Below are positions 48,505 to 59,751 of a DNA stretch of 64,000 nucleotides, piece by piece. Below the pieces are notes generated by a model. It saw only the letters and a program-made list of their open reading frames with translations, was not told the origin of the DNA and did not search any database. The stretch's first letter is position 1. Each line of letters begins with the position of its first letter. The stretch is from Desarmillaria ectypa (Eukaryota; Basidiomycota; Agaricomycetes; Agaricales; Physalacriaceae), in contig JAUDYN010000007.1 in NCBI GenBank assembly GCA_030407005.1, forward strand, positions 3,100,001 to 3,164,000, read 5' to 3'. A program made the translations under genes and the position numbers.

Positions 48505-49053
48505 TCAGCCTAGTAGCACTTTATATGCTGGACTAGTGATGATATGTACTTGCAAGTACATGGTTATATTATTAAATAGGAATGGGACATTCCTTGCTAG
48601 TCCTAAGGTTTTCTCAAGCTGACCATTCGCACTCTGCATATGAATAGTTATGTCAGGATCCCATGCTATTCCTAGCCTGGTCGCAATGGTACTAGCCATC
48701 GATACTATCTGTGAGCCACCATCAACTACACTTTCTTCTTTGCCTGCACCATTAATTAAAGGATAGACAGCTCGCAGACTAGCTGAGTCTTTGGCAACTA
48801 TTATCTGCTTAGGCTTTTCTCCTGGTGCTAGTGAATTGAGATACTGTAGATATGGGTCGGTCATAATCAAGGACCCAGTGGGAATTAAACCCATACTGAA
48901 TTGTGCTGCCATGAATGTTGCAGATGGCAAGTCAGAAATGTCAATCGCATCTGCATTCAAGGACAAGGCCTCATTAGCTGTGTTTTCTTCATCAATAGAC
49001 TTGTCAAATGGCAATGGGTCAGACTTGGGTTCAGTCTCCCCCACACTATACAT
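48505..49053 (-). pseudogene. Retropepsin-like protease of the minus-strand element
   Basis: The active-site region reads VVDGGSQIVSMASTIATRLG, followed by DITIHMQSANGQLEKTLGLA and VPFLFNNITMYLQVHI, which match the protease of fungal Gypsy elements. The frame ends at a TGA directly after AYKVLLG, where the family continues with Arg (CGA). Confidence 0.75.
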
Positions 49054-50207
49054 CTGTTCTGTTACTGGCTAAGCCGAAATTCATTTCTTAGCCATTAATT
49101 TGGCAATTTCTTTTCTTAGAGGCTCAGACAGATCTATGAGCTCTTCTGCATTCAAGACTATAGGTGTTTTTAATACTTTAGATGCGACATCCTGCACTCT
49201 ACCCTCCTTATGGATGGGTGCCATATGTTTATATGCTGGTGTCTTGGATTCCTCGAATCTCACTTGGTTTTTCTTTTTGTTTGTGCTATCTGATGGGAGG
49301 GGTGCAAAACTTACACTCAGAACTTTTCTAAATAGCAGTTCTCGATGTGGAGCCTCATCCTCCTCACTGCTAGCATCTTCTACTGTTACCAGTTTCCTAC
49401 TAGTGGGTACTTGCAGTATGGATTCTTCTTTTTCATATTCATCAGATTCATCAGACACTGGTTCAACCACTTTCTTTACATATCTCTTCAGTTCAGTTCC
49501 CTTGGGTCTGTTTTTAAAATGGTCCTCTGGCTGTTTATGGGGAATAGTCATAGGGATTGACATATTCTTCTCTGTAGCCTTCATCAGACCCTTTCGAAAC
49601 TCTGCTGGAAAGATTCACCATTGCTAGCACATATGGCAACATACTGACTATCAAAATTTTGGTCACTAGCTGCAGTCTAGTTACTAGCCTGATTGAATAG
49701 TGACTTCATTTGATTCAAGAAAACATTAGGATCAAATGGTTGATTCAATGTTTGACTACTCATAGATGAAACAGGTGTTTGTAACAACTGAGGCTGAATA
49801 GTAGATTGAACAGGCATTGAAACACAAGTGCTAGTCTGCCAATACTGCAGGTCTTGACAAAGTCTATCGATCACTTCATCCCTAGCATCTCATGGCCTAT
49901 TGGCATACAAAGAAGTGTTATCAGATAGGCTGACATTAAATAATCTAGCCAGCTCACTGACATCTTCCCAGAACATCTGTTCTTGCTTCTTATTCAACAT
50001 TGCTAGCATTCAATCCATTGGACAGAGGTGCACTGGTTCACATGGGATTGGATTATCATTGGCCATCATGAACTTGCAGTCGACAAACTTCAACAATCCT
50101 TCTGCTAAGTGCTTCTGGACATTCTGGCAATCTCTTACATAGTGCCCAGGTTTTCAGTCATACCAGCAGTTGTCAGAAGAGCCTGCTCCCAGGTGTTCAT
50201 TCTGTGG

Positions 50208-51296
50208 TCATGATTGCCTTGACAAGGAGCTATTATTTCCACCTTTTTGAAAGGCTTTCAATATTTGTTCTTGGTGCTCCTTTGCCTGTTTCTCACTCAC
50301 ATTAATGTGATCAAGTAAAGTAGCTACTTGCTGCTTTACTTCTTCAAATTCTGCCTTGAATCCAGAACCGCTAGTGGCTCCAGTAGATGATATACTTCCA
50401 CTAGTCACCAACAGAAGGTAACTAGTGGAGCTGTTGAGAGCAATATCATCAGCTTCAGCAACAACCTCATCGAGGGTGTGCATATCTTCCCATCTTTTTA
50501 TGGGTCTTGCAGCAACAGATGCAGCAGAACTACTGACACCAGCAGCAACCGCAGATGCACTTGTCATGCTTTTGAATCCATGCTTGATACTCAATCACAA
50601 TGCGATGTTTTCTCTAAATGTGGGAGACAACGACTCAGTGAATTTCTCCACTAGTTCTCAATTCATGACTAGCACTAGAGATTTCTGCAGCTTCTTAGCT
50701 TCAGTCAAGAATCTACACTTGAACTTCAGATATGACTCATGCTCATCAGCCCCAAGGTTTGAGAACTTACATGATATACATGTGAGCCTCTCCTAAGTGC
50801 CTGTCTCTGCATCTGCCACCTCTGGATAGTTTTTCAAGATAGCTTCCTTGAATTCATCGAAGGTGCCACTATCATACTCCTCTAGGGCTTGCCATTCTTC
50901 TTCGGTACATGCATCTGTATACCTTACTAGCTTCTTCTTCTTCTCATCATTGTTGGTGATGCTGTAGTCAGAGAATAAATTCTCCATTTCCCCAAGGAAA
51001 CAATGCAAGTTCTCTGGTTCTTCACTATCAAACTTGGGCATGTCCCTAGATGTTGGTCTAGGCATCTTTTGGTTGTTAGTCGACATGGATGGTCTACTAA
51101 CAGTTTGAATGGACTGTGAGTTTATTTGTCCAAGTACTAGTGATATTCTATCTTCACTAGAAAAGGAAGTTCTTGGCCTTAGGCATGGTGCGATGGGTCT
51201 AGTCTGTTGAACTATTAAGTTTGCATTGATTTGCTGCACTGTCCTAGCTTGTGAGCTATTGGGCAGTGCAGTTGCACTTCGTTTCTGCTTTAACAA
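50208..51296 (-). pseudogene. Gag of the minus-strand element
   Basis: The frame from 51,296 (RPTSRDMPKFDSEEPENLHC, EEEWQALEEYDSGTFDEFK) ends at 50,793 and resumes in 50,594-50,208. It is followed by a damaged knuckle (NCWYD, stop, KPGHYVRDC) near 50,160. Gag would package the RNA. The stops make it non-functional. Confidence 0.75.
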
Positions 51297-51556
51297 GTTG
51301 TAGTTAGATGGAGATCCAACACCAGCAGCTCATGAATTGGCTGTTGATCTTCCTCTTAGTCTTGAAGTAGCACTATTAGGTGCTAGCCTTGAAGACGATG
51401 CTCATGCAGGCTCTGTAGTTCTAGCTTTGCCCTTTGCTTTCACTGAGGCTTGGTTAGACAGATTGTGTACAAGCTACTAGGTTTGAACAGTAGTTTATTT
51501 AACAAGACTAGTGTCAAATAAGCGTCTTTTATTCAACAAGATTATCAAGTCTGAAA

Positions 51557-51575
51557 CCCCTCACGGTGGGCTCCA
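51557..51575 (-). other. Primer-binding site
   Basis: On the coding strand the 5' LTR ends ...GCACATCA and is followed after two bases by TGGAGCCCACCGTGAGG. The initial TGG is expected for pairing with the CCA end of a tRNA. I did not assign the tRNA. Confidence 0.7.
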
Positions 51576-51577
51576 GA

Positions 51578-52938
51578 TGATGTGCTTGGTAACAGTGAGT
51601 GACAAAAGAATTAGGGAATGGCAATGAACACCAATCACACTAAATCTCTTACTACTCTACACTTAATCACCAATATTGAATTCGGGTGGTTTTGAGTACG
51701 ATGGAAGCACTCTGCAGACTTCAATAATCAAGTACAGTTGTCTTAAAGACATTTTATTCATTACCAGTGAGTTATACAAAGTACTACTCATACTAGTGGG
51801 GTGGGTAAGACACAATTGGGTAAAAAGTGACTTGGTTTGAGCTACTGCACTCGTTCTGACTGAAACTGCTTTGAACTAGTGGCACTCTTGGCCCTATACT
51901 GCTTCCTACAAGTGATAAACACTTGACCAGTCACACTCTTGGCAAACTAGTGGCTCTCTTGGCCTAAGAATAATACTATAACTCCAAGAACTTTGCTTGA
52001 ACTAACTTCAAAACACTCTGGACCTTTGCAGGATGCAACAGTGACTCTAAGGGACTTCAATTCAATGCAATACTATGGATGACTTAGCGACTATTAATCA
52101 CTTCATTGAGGTTAAGCACAAAAGCCTTTAATTGGGGACACCAGTTACTACCAGTGAGGGCTCAACTGCAGGGATGGCTTGCTTGCTTTGCACGAGTGCC
52201 CATCCCACTACTTATATACTACTGAGGCAGAACTATAAATATCATCTGGGTATAGGGTATATTGGTAAGGATTTCTTGGCTAGTCATGAATAATGGTGAA
52301 TAATCACACAATAGTCGGTCTAGTCTGTTTTCTTTTCAAATATTCGGTCTAGAGACTCCACAGTTGGTCTTTCCGCACCCTTGGCACAACTACATGCCCT
52401 AGTAACGCGGTTATATGGATATCCGGATATTGGTGCCTGTAACAGCTATCTGATCATGATCAAGAGTGCAGTCTAGCTCCACTAGTATCAATCATAAGAG
52501 ATCTATATCGAAATAGTCAGATCTGGGCTCAAGGTTAATCCATTCCTAATTTATTTCTAATTCCTGTTTCAAGATTGCCATGTGACTAGTTATCCTGACT
52601 TAGGCATTTATGCCCAGTCTGGGCTGCTAGTGACAGAACTTCACAAGATCTGTGTACTCTGCTCCTGGTTTTTGTGTGCTAGTAGCATCCTTCATTTGCT
52701 AGTGGCTGTATTTAACTTAGTCCTGCTAGCATTTGAGTTACTAGTCTGGCTGGCTGGTAGATTTAACCCACTAATAGTGTTGCATCTAAGTCCTGGCTCT
52801 ACCAGTTGCTTACTGCTTTTAACTATCAGCTCGAAGCCTCAGCTATAGTCCTCTATGTATCACTAGTATAGGATAGATGTGCAATAGTATTGTTACAAAA
52901 TTGCAAAATCTAGGTGTGAACACATAGACAGCGTATCA
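51578..52938 (-). repeat. 5' LTR of the minus-strand element
   Basis: 1,361 bases, the partner of 42,730-44,092. It retains more CpG than its partner. Flanking host DNA begins at 52,939, where CpG becomes frequent again. Confidence 0.92.
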
Positions 52939-53280
52939 CCGTGAAAACCAATTCTCAATAAAAATAAACCCCTTCAGACTCTCAATGTCTTTTTGTTGTA
53001 ACGAGAGCGAGGAGAACATAGAAAGGATGGTAAATACTTGCCTCTCAAGCAAGAGGTGTCCTACTTAAATACATGTTGTACTACTTCTAGAACTTAATAT
53101 GAAATACTATGTATGTCCACTTTTATGGTCCAAACTTGATCCTGCTGAGTAAGCCAATCCTTCGAGTACATTCTAGTACTTGCTCGGGATTGCTATCCCA
53201 ACACTTTTCCTACTCGGGAGTCTCTGCGGAGCACTGGTTGAAGTACATATTTGGTATGAGCATGGCAGAAATCGTGTCCC

Positions 53281-53574
53281 ATGCGAACATTCAACCACAT
53301 AGACAACATTCCAATCGGGATCCTCGATGACTGGAATAACTCTATCAACGTGGACGAAAACAGCAGCACCAAAGCTATTCCATGGGCGCCTGGAGGTGTC
53401 CAGAGGACGTTCACCTTCATGGCTGTAGGCCTCCTGTGCAACAGAAACCAGAAGCACTTCTACCACCATGATATAGAGTCATTCTCAAAGGGTGACTACG
53501 CCTCTACGCCTCTGCATTTCTATTCGAGTTCGCATGTTTCCCATATATTGTGTTCTTATCCTGATCTTACCTGA
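53281..53574 (+). pseudogene. FunK1-like protein kinase remnant
   Basis: The reading GILDDWNNSINVDEN followed by TFMAVGLLCNRNQKHFYHHD and IESF matches the activation-loop and downstream region of the fungal FunK1 kinase family (typically G-x-LIDWD...GTWQFMA..L...H...DDLES). No N-terminal lobe, ATP-binding loop or clean HRD motif is visible, and a stop follows soon after. It lies just beyond the retrotransposon cluster and is best seen as a decayed fragment. Confidence 0.5.
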
Positions 53575-54102
53575 ACGTTCAGAAACATAGTGGTGCGTAA
53601 CGGGCTGTTGACTTCCCCGATACCGACCATGACAACCAGTGATTCGATCATTAAAGAAGAAGAAAAGTGTTTCATTGCATCAGATAGAACATAAATTCGC
53701 ATGCTTCAGTATCCAATCGCGATAGCTGTCCCTTTTCAATGTATCCATAACAAAATCCTCAAGGAATGAGGAGGGTACATCGAACTACCGAACTGCTGTG
53801 GAAATGCAAGCTGGGTGTATAATGCAAGTGGCGTCTTCATACCCACCGTAGCACGCAACCAGAAGTAACCATGTTCGATTATCATAATTAGAAGGACCAG
53901 GATTGACGGTTCTGGTCAGTTCTTTCCTGCATTGGGTCGGGCAGAACTACGACAATTTTTTTGTTTCTTTTTCTGGCATGCGGTTACCTTCTCTGCGTTC
54001 TTCTCTGAATAAAAATTCGGTGCTAATATAATAGGATTCTTCGTTGGTCCATCTCCGTCAACATTCTGTCTTTCTTCACCCTCACGACCATCTCTAAGCA
54101 AA
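53575..54102. other. Intergenic region upstream of the acidic protein gene
   Basis: No open frame with coding features. It should include the promoter of the gene at 54,103. Confidence 0.4.
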
Positions 54103-55352
54103 ATGGAGGTCCACAAAATCCTCCTCTTAGACGACGACTATCCTGCTAGAGTCGACGTGCGTGAATTTCTGACCGCTAATTCGTCTGGTGGTCGGCAACC
54201 TTGTCGTTCCAGGTAAAATGTGCCCGAGCCGACATTCTTGATCTTAGTTCAGATGAAGACATTCCGTCCGCTAAGGTTGTCTGTTTCCGCTTCGTCCCAT
54301 ATATTACACCTTTTCTCACCTATAACTCGCAGATCAAGAAAGCCACAACCTGGGACGGTTTCAACGACTCGGACGTACAGGCATGAATGGTCTTCAACCA
54401 TAACATCGAGCTCATGGGTTTGATTTTTCTGCGCTAGATCAAGGGTGGACCATTGAAGAGAAAAGCAATCGACCTCGCCATGGCCGATGTGCATGTTCTG
54501 TTGGATGTGCGTGGATCCTGCGCATTGTCCTCCATAGTCGTGTTTGAATTTATATTTTCAGGCCAAGAAACCCATGAAGCAAGAATCAACAGATTTGACT
54601 GGATCAGACTCGGGCTTGGGGTCAGATGACGACGCATCTTCTGCATATCAGGTACCTATGTTTTCCCCTCTACTTATAGGATATTCATTGACTTAAATTT
54701 TGATGCACCAGAACATCTTCATGTCGCGGAACAATGACCGCACACTCAGCGCATGTTCTACCGTGCGTCGACCTCGAATGCACACGCGTATTTTAATTCT
54801 AATTTGATTTATCAGACGGCTAGCGCTATCGACGTCACACATCTCTTTGATTTTTCGGAAGAGGATTTCGTGCCAGGACCCGCATATATGGACGAAGACG
54901 AAGATAGTGATGCTACGAATTGGGACGTTCCAGGGATATTTCATAGCCCTCTCCACTCGCCTCTCCCACGAACACCAAACTGCAGTGAGAAATACTCACT
55001 TCGTCCTCGGCCCAGGCCTTCGGAGAATAATGCTCCGTCCTACTCTGAGCCTCCAGCCAAACGCTGCAAGCGAGCCAATAAAGAAAATCATGGTAACGGA
55101 GAGGAGAACCCGGGGTGGAGAGAGGCTTATAACATGCTCTTGAAGGAATACACTCATCTTCAGAGAGAATACGACATGCTCAAGGAGAGCGTCGAGATGG
55201 AGAGGAGGGTCGAGCAGGGACAAGGACAAGGGTTGTCAAGGTCGCCTTCTCACCTCACCTATGTAACCAACAGAGGTGTGTCTCTGCTGGGCGGCACTGG
55301 TCATACGAATCAACAGTCTTATGTGTCCAATGTCTACAGTTTGCTCTCTTGA
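54103..55352 (+). CDS. Acidic, probably nuclear coiled-coil protein of unknown function
   Basis: About seven exons join in phase from MEVHKILLLDDDYPARVD to SNVYSLLS. The protein is rich in acidic Ser clusters (L-D-L-S-S-D-E-D near the start, SDSGLGSDDDASSAYQ later, MDEDEDSDATNWD) and has Lys/Arg-rich stretches (GPLKRKAIDL, PPAKRCKRANKEN) that look like nuclear localisation signals. A coiled coil lies near the C-terminus (EAYNMLLKEYTHLQREYDML). An alternative GC donor at one intron is avoidable by using GTACAG four codons upstream. I do not recognise the family. It is convergent with the bZIP-like gene at 55,623. Confidence 0.65.
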
Positions 55353-55622
55353 ACATCGCTCATACCTGTGCCTCTTTTTTCACCAGATATCTCTTACACG
55401 TACATATTTTTTGATGTTTGACGACATATGCTACTTGTGTGACAGGGCAAAAGTTCTGTTTAACAGTCATATTATCAGACCGTGTAAGCTAGTACTCTAA
55501 CCTTCCAAGGTAAGCAATGTATGGTAGGTAGGTAGTATTTCAGGGTACGGTCCAACAGGGGACGCCGGGCGTAATTATACTGTCAGGAAGAGACCGCATG
55601 CTGCCATCTATTGTCGCGAATT

Positions 55623-56196
55623 CTAGAATGGAGTATAGGTAGCCACAAAATCGAATGATAAACGCTTACCCACCTGCACATAACCTTCGTCCTCACCATG
55701 CAAAAGGTCTCTCGGAAATCTGGGCCTGCATCTGCGTAATTTTGCCTTGGAAGGCATGTAACACTCTTCGATCTCAGTAGTGGTATGAGAGCTCGTCGGA
55801 GAAGACGGCGTCAAAGAGGGAGAAGAGGGAGGGAGGTAAGGAACTCCGAGTCGCTGTGTCTGTGCCGCATCTGAGAGAGCGGCTGCATTTTTAAACTGCG
55901 CCATGTCTGTCACAGGAGATAGGAAGCGCTCAGATGCTCGGTTCTACATCAGCCCAACAACGGAGCCACTGAGTATGTATCCACCTCGCAACTCAAATTC
56001 TACGACTCACGACATACGGACTGGGCACTCTTAAATACCTCAACTCTTGTCGGAGGTCGTGATTCTCCATCTCGAGAAGACGGCACTTCTTCTCAAGGTC
56101 AGCGATGTATTGTGCTCTGCGAGCACGGTAGTCGCGTTGTTGAACCAATGAGCGGGTTATCGGGATGGTGGGGTCCTTCTTGCGTCCGCGAGTCAT
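55623..56196 (-). CDS. bZIP-like transcription factor, short
   Basis: Two exons on the minus strand, joined by an intron with a GTGAGT donor after VPSPYV and an acceptor before NRASERF. The first exon encodes a basic region (SLVQQRDYRARRAQYIADLE) followed by a heptad-like leucine stretch (KKCRLLEMENHDLRQELRYL), the bZIP arrangement seen in fungal factors. The second exon is Ser/Pro-rich (LPPSSPSLTPSSPTSSH) and ends TYTPF. The total is about 165 residues, short for the class. The usual Asn of the basic region is replaced by a Gln-rich segment, so DNA recognition may be unusual. A second intron near the end (GTGGGTAAG) is possible. Confidence 0.6.
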
Positions 56197-58643
56197 CGTG
56201 AGTTTTGGGAAACGTCGAGAACGGCCTTAACAAGACGGAAACTCGTCATTTGACCAGACCAGAGTGGTCAATTGCCGGGGCGAATTTAGAGGATTTAGCG
56301 CATATCAGGGATGGAGGAGTGGGTACTTGGTGACTTGCGACGTGGAAGGGACGCTAAGTCCTGACAGCCGAGTTAACGAGGATTCGAGTCTCAAGGAAAA
56401 CGAACTCTATGACTATTAAACCATACTTTTTACCTCCATAAATGGTATCTAACTGACCAGGGTATCGGGATGAGAAGACGCTCAAGAACAAGCAGGGACC
56501 TTTCTAGGTTCCCATTGACCCCAATCATAGCAGGTGCCGAGGCCCATGGTAGTCCATCAGATCTAAGGCATTGCCGAGATGGTCAGTCAATTGTAAGTGG
56601 GTGCCCAATTCCATATAGCCCATGCAACGGGGCAAACGAGATCACGTTTCCATTGACAAGGATCTTCATTTCGGCAATATCTCGTCTGAATTGGAAAGGA
56701 CAACCTGGATGGCAATACCTGCCTTGTAGATGTGGGAGGACCGTGCCGCTTCGTAATTTTGATTTCCTCGGAATCCGCAGCATAGACTCGGAAGCGGCCC
56801 AAGCAGCAGATAGTAAAGTAGAAGGCGAGGATTTCGCAGACGACGGGGTCTCCTTTGGTTTTCCCTTCTCAGCTTGGCTGGATACAATAAGGCTTTCAAA
56901 TCGTTTTCATTGACAATACTCAAAGGATCCAAGGGGAAAAATTGTCAGCAAGCCCAACTTGATGGCCGTACGAATACGAACTCCATCGGCGCTCCTCAGC
57001 GTTACCGACATTGAGCTATAACGACCAATTACCGAGGCGAAACACAGCACCGAAAAAAAATACTAGCATAACACCCCTTCAATCTCGGTAAATCGGGGGT
57101 GTGATATAGGTCACCTTCCATGTAACACTTCCATCTGAGGACATCAGATCCGACGCTGATATACCGCTCCCCTTGATGAGTGTGTTCTGGATCTGCCGCA
57201 TAAGTTTAGCGGTTGGAAGTAGGACTCACAGTTATTGTATGTAGCTCACCTGAGTGGTGGCTGTGATGGTATATTCAGCATCATCGTATTATTCTGTGCC
57301 GGTACCCCAGCCGCCTTTGTACAAAGGACCATCCATTCTAAGAGGAAGTTTGCTGACGAAGAAAAGGCGTAGATGATGGATGCGAACGGGATGTCAAAGA
57401 AGATCTACGGTGCCATTTATGGTCGTTGTCTGGGTCCAGGTCTTGCTGTTGGAGCGGAGCTAAACATGGGAGTGGTTGAGTCGTGTCCGCATTGATGACA
57501 GTAGGTTGTATACTCATGACATAGTCAATGAAAATGTCAGTGCTAGAATCAAGGGCTGCGATCACACCGTAGGTCGTCGACGTAGGGCTATGACCGTATG
57601 AGCGCAAGTCCATTGCCGGAAATAATCACTAAGACTCACTGGTAGCGCGTAGCTTGCACACACCACTGCATGTTTATGATCCCATGCCAGCTATCAGTCA
57701 GAAAGGGAATCAGAAGAGGTGTAAAAGGCCTCACTAGTTATTATCCTCGTCGGAGATGATAACGGTATGAATTAGACCACTAGTACCGTCGCTAATGCCG
57801 GCCCAAATGTAGAGACATCTGAATGGTCCATGAATAAAACGCAAACTCTGTAGTACCTGCCAGAGAGACTCGTTCAGGGGGGTCCGAATACAGCGCCCCA
57901 GCTTGTAAGTGATAACAGCCTTGATGATATGGCTGGACCTAGAGAATAGGGGGGCCCCACGGTTCAGCGGAAATGAGGCAACATGTAGACCGAGAACGAA
58001 TAAATTATGCCACTAATGCCTCGCTTCCAAGAGTGCCTATACATCTATTTATCTGAGAACCGACTGAATTCTAGGCGGTTTGGATGAGTATCTGAGAGTA
58101 GACAATAGTCAGCAGGCGATGTAGCGCTTGAGTATCGGGAAATGGCGTCGGTAGACGTGGAACGCGGCTTACCAGTTGAATTGACACGACTTTCGTTGAC
58201 TAGACTTTCAAAACCCATCCATATCCATCCTACACTTGGTTGTTGCTCCGATTGCCACATTGCACGACACCAGACTTTCGCAGCGCCCTTTCGATCCCTG
58301 TGCCCTCCGGACCAAGTCAATATTCCTCCGACCACTGCGCCGATGCATTCGCAGAAATCCTGACCGCGTTTTTCAACACCAGCTGGTCCGGAGGTCTATT
58401 GTCAAGGATGGCAGGAAAAATGGGCGTATATGTCTTCTAAGCGGTCCGCGCGGGCAGGTTGACATTAAGAAACAAGAATGCCAGGAGAAGGGAGCCAAAA
58501 GAATGGAAAGAAAGATGGAGGAACCATAAATTGTGGCAATAGTCTAAGCTCTACAAAACAACGAAAAGTAGCACGTTATAACATAATAGAGACACACTAG
58601 ACGTACCTCTGGTTCATCGATAGTTCCACAAGGTTCTGCTGCA
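56197..58643. other. Region with only weak coding signals
   Basis: Open frames exist at 56,470-56,913 (plus) and overlapping minus frames at 56,583-56,932, with low-complexity Ser/Lys runs. On the minus strand between 57,100 and 57,900 there are scattered peptides bounded by splice-like sites (DDAEYTITATTQ, IQNTLIKGSGISASDL, YIWAGISDGTSGLIHTVII, GVIAALDSSTDIFIDYVMS) that may be exons of a secreted-type gene. Stops break every model I tried. I make no gene call. Confidence 0.35.
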
Positions 58644-58870
58644 TTATTCTCCTAGTAAAACTCCAGTCGCTGAGACTCCAGAGTTGCTAGCGATGTAATA
58701 GGATCCGAATGCTGGAAAGAGACCGACAAGGAAAGTGACCATGGCGGCGATGGATGAGAATTTGCTACCCGGGGTCGCGTCGGCCTGTGCTCTTACCACC
58801 ACTACAGTCCCGGGAAAATTCTTGCTCGGCTTTGTGCGCAGTATTGAGCTTTTCCGACGCCTTCTGAAGG
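58644..58870 (-). pseudogene. C-terminal exon of a possible single-pass membrane protein
   Basis: The minus strand reads in one frame through a basic stretch (RRRRKSSILRTKPSKN), then PGTVVVVRAQADATPGSKF and a hydrophobic segment (SIAAMVTFLVGLFPAFGSYY), ending GVLLGE at 58,644. In the same frame upstream a methionine (MSRQIRHRKH) is separated from it by a TGA. It could be a small tail-anchored protein with one stop, or the last exon of a larger gene after a CTTCAG acceptor near 58,871. The family is not recognised. Confidence 0.3.
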
Positions 58871-59751
58871 AGGTAGGTCCTCACTTAACGCTATGCTTGC
58901 GATGCCGTATCTGACGCGACATTTTTTGATTCAGTTTTCTATTTTGTTTTCCATGTGCTTTACCGTTATTCGTGTTCTCGAGGTGGAATGGAGCTAAAAT
59001 ACGATATGCATATGTGCTATTGCGAATCCAAGGAGATCTTCAAAGCTTTGCGCTACGAGAAGAGCGCATAGACGTGCCATTTTCACCATTTCTCTGTTTG
59101 CGACGATAGACAGTCGTCATTTGGGTCGGACTTGGCTGCTTTTCCCAAGGTGATGCAGTGTTTTCGGCCAGTAACAATTTCAGGGAAATCCTGCGGGGTG
59201 CCCCCCATCCTAGACCGACGCGCCCGGTGAAAGAACCGACATACATGCGAGCGTCAGGGATTGTACAATGTTCTTTCTTCTTCAGATGCTGATCATTTGG
59301 TCCACGGGAAGAAGTAATTATGTTTGTGCCTGGCATATCACGCTAAAAGATGAGATTAGCTTCAGCCTTGCTTTAGCGAAATCTAAGTTCAGGACTGCCT
59401 TGATAAGCGGATCATCTTTCAATTTAGATGGGCGCCTATGAGCCTGATGGATTTACACTTTCCGTAGCGCACCTGTATTTGACCTGCTTAGTATCGAGAG
59501 TGTTGGTGAGTTCTATCATCTCATTTTGTGCGCATATATCTACCATTCATGCCTATTTCTAGCTGTAATTCTCCATCTCACGTCCGTGTACATCGAACTC
59601 ATATGCACCACCTCACAAAATCTTTCGTAGTACCACCCGGCTATACAAATATTCGAGATCAGTAGGAAACAACGCGACACTCACCTCGAGCTGATAGCAC
59701 GACGATATAAGTGCTCGTTCGTTTCGCCAACGACGCAGCAGGAGAAGTTCA
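58871..59751. other. Intergenic region, no supported gene
   Basis: A 98-codon minus-strand frame (59,040-59,336) has no motif. Nothing else is evident. Confidence 0.35.

Larger units (their letters stand above)
42730..52938 (-). mobile_element. 10.2 kb Ty3/Gypsy-type LTR retrotransposon (minus strand)
   Basis: The element has two matching LTRs (42,730-44,092 and 51,578-52,938), a primer-binding site next to the right LTR and a polypurine tract next to the left LTR, so it reads right to left. In coding order: gag (51,296-50,208), a damaged zinc knuckle, a protease (49,053-48,505), reverse transcriptase (48,319-46,946), RNase H (46,693-46,277) and integrase (45,784-44,405). Frames are interrupted by stops, several at Trp or Arg codons. 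The 5-base sequences flanking it (TGCAC and CCGTG) do not match, so no target-site duplication is visible. Confidence 0.93.

Noticed and set aside
56340..56400. tRNA-like B box (GGATTCGAGTCTC)
   Set aside because: The T-arm-like motif lacks a matching acceptor stem and a proper A box at the right distance.
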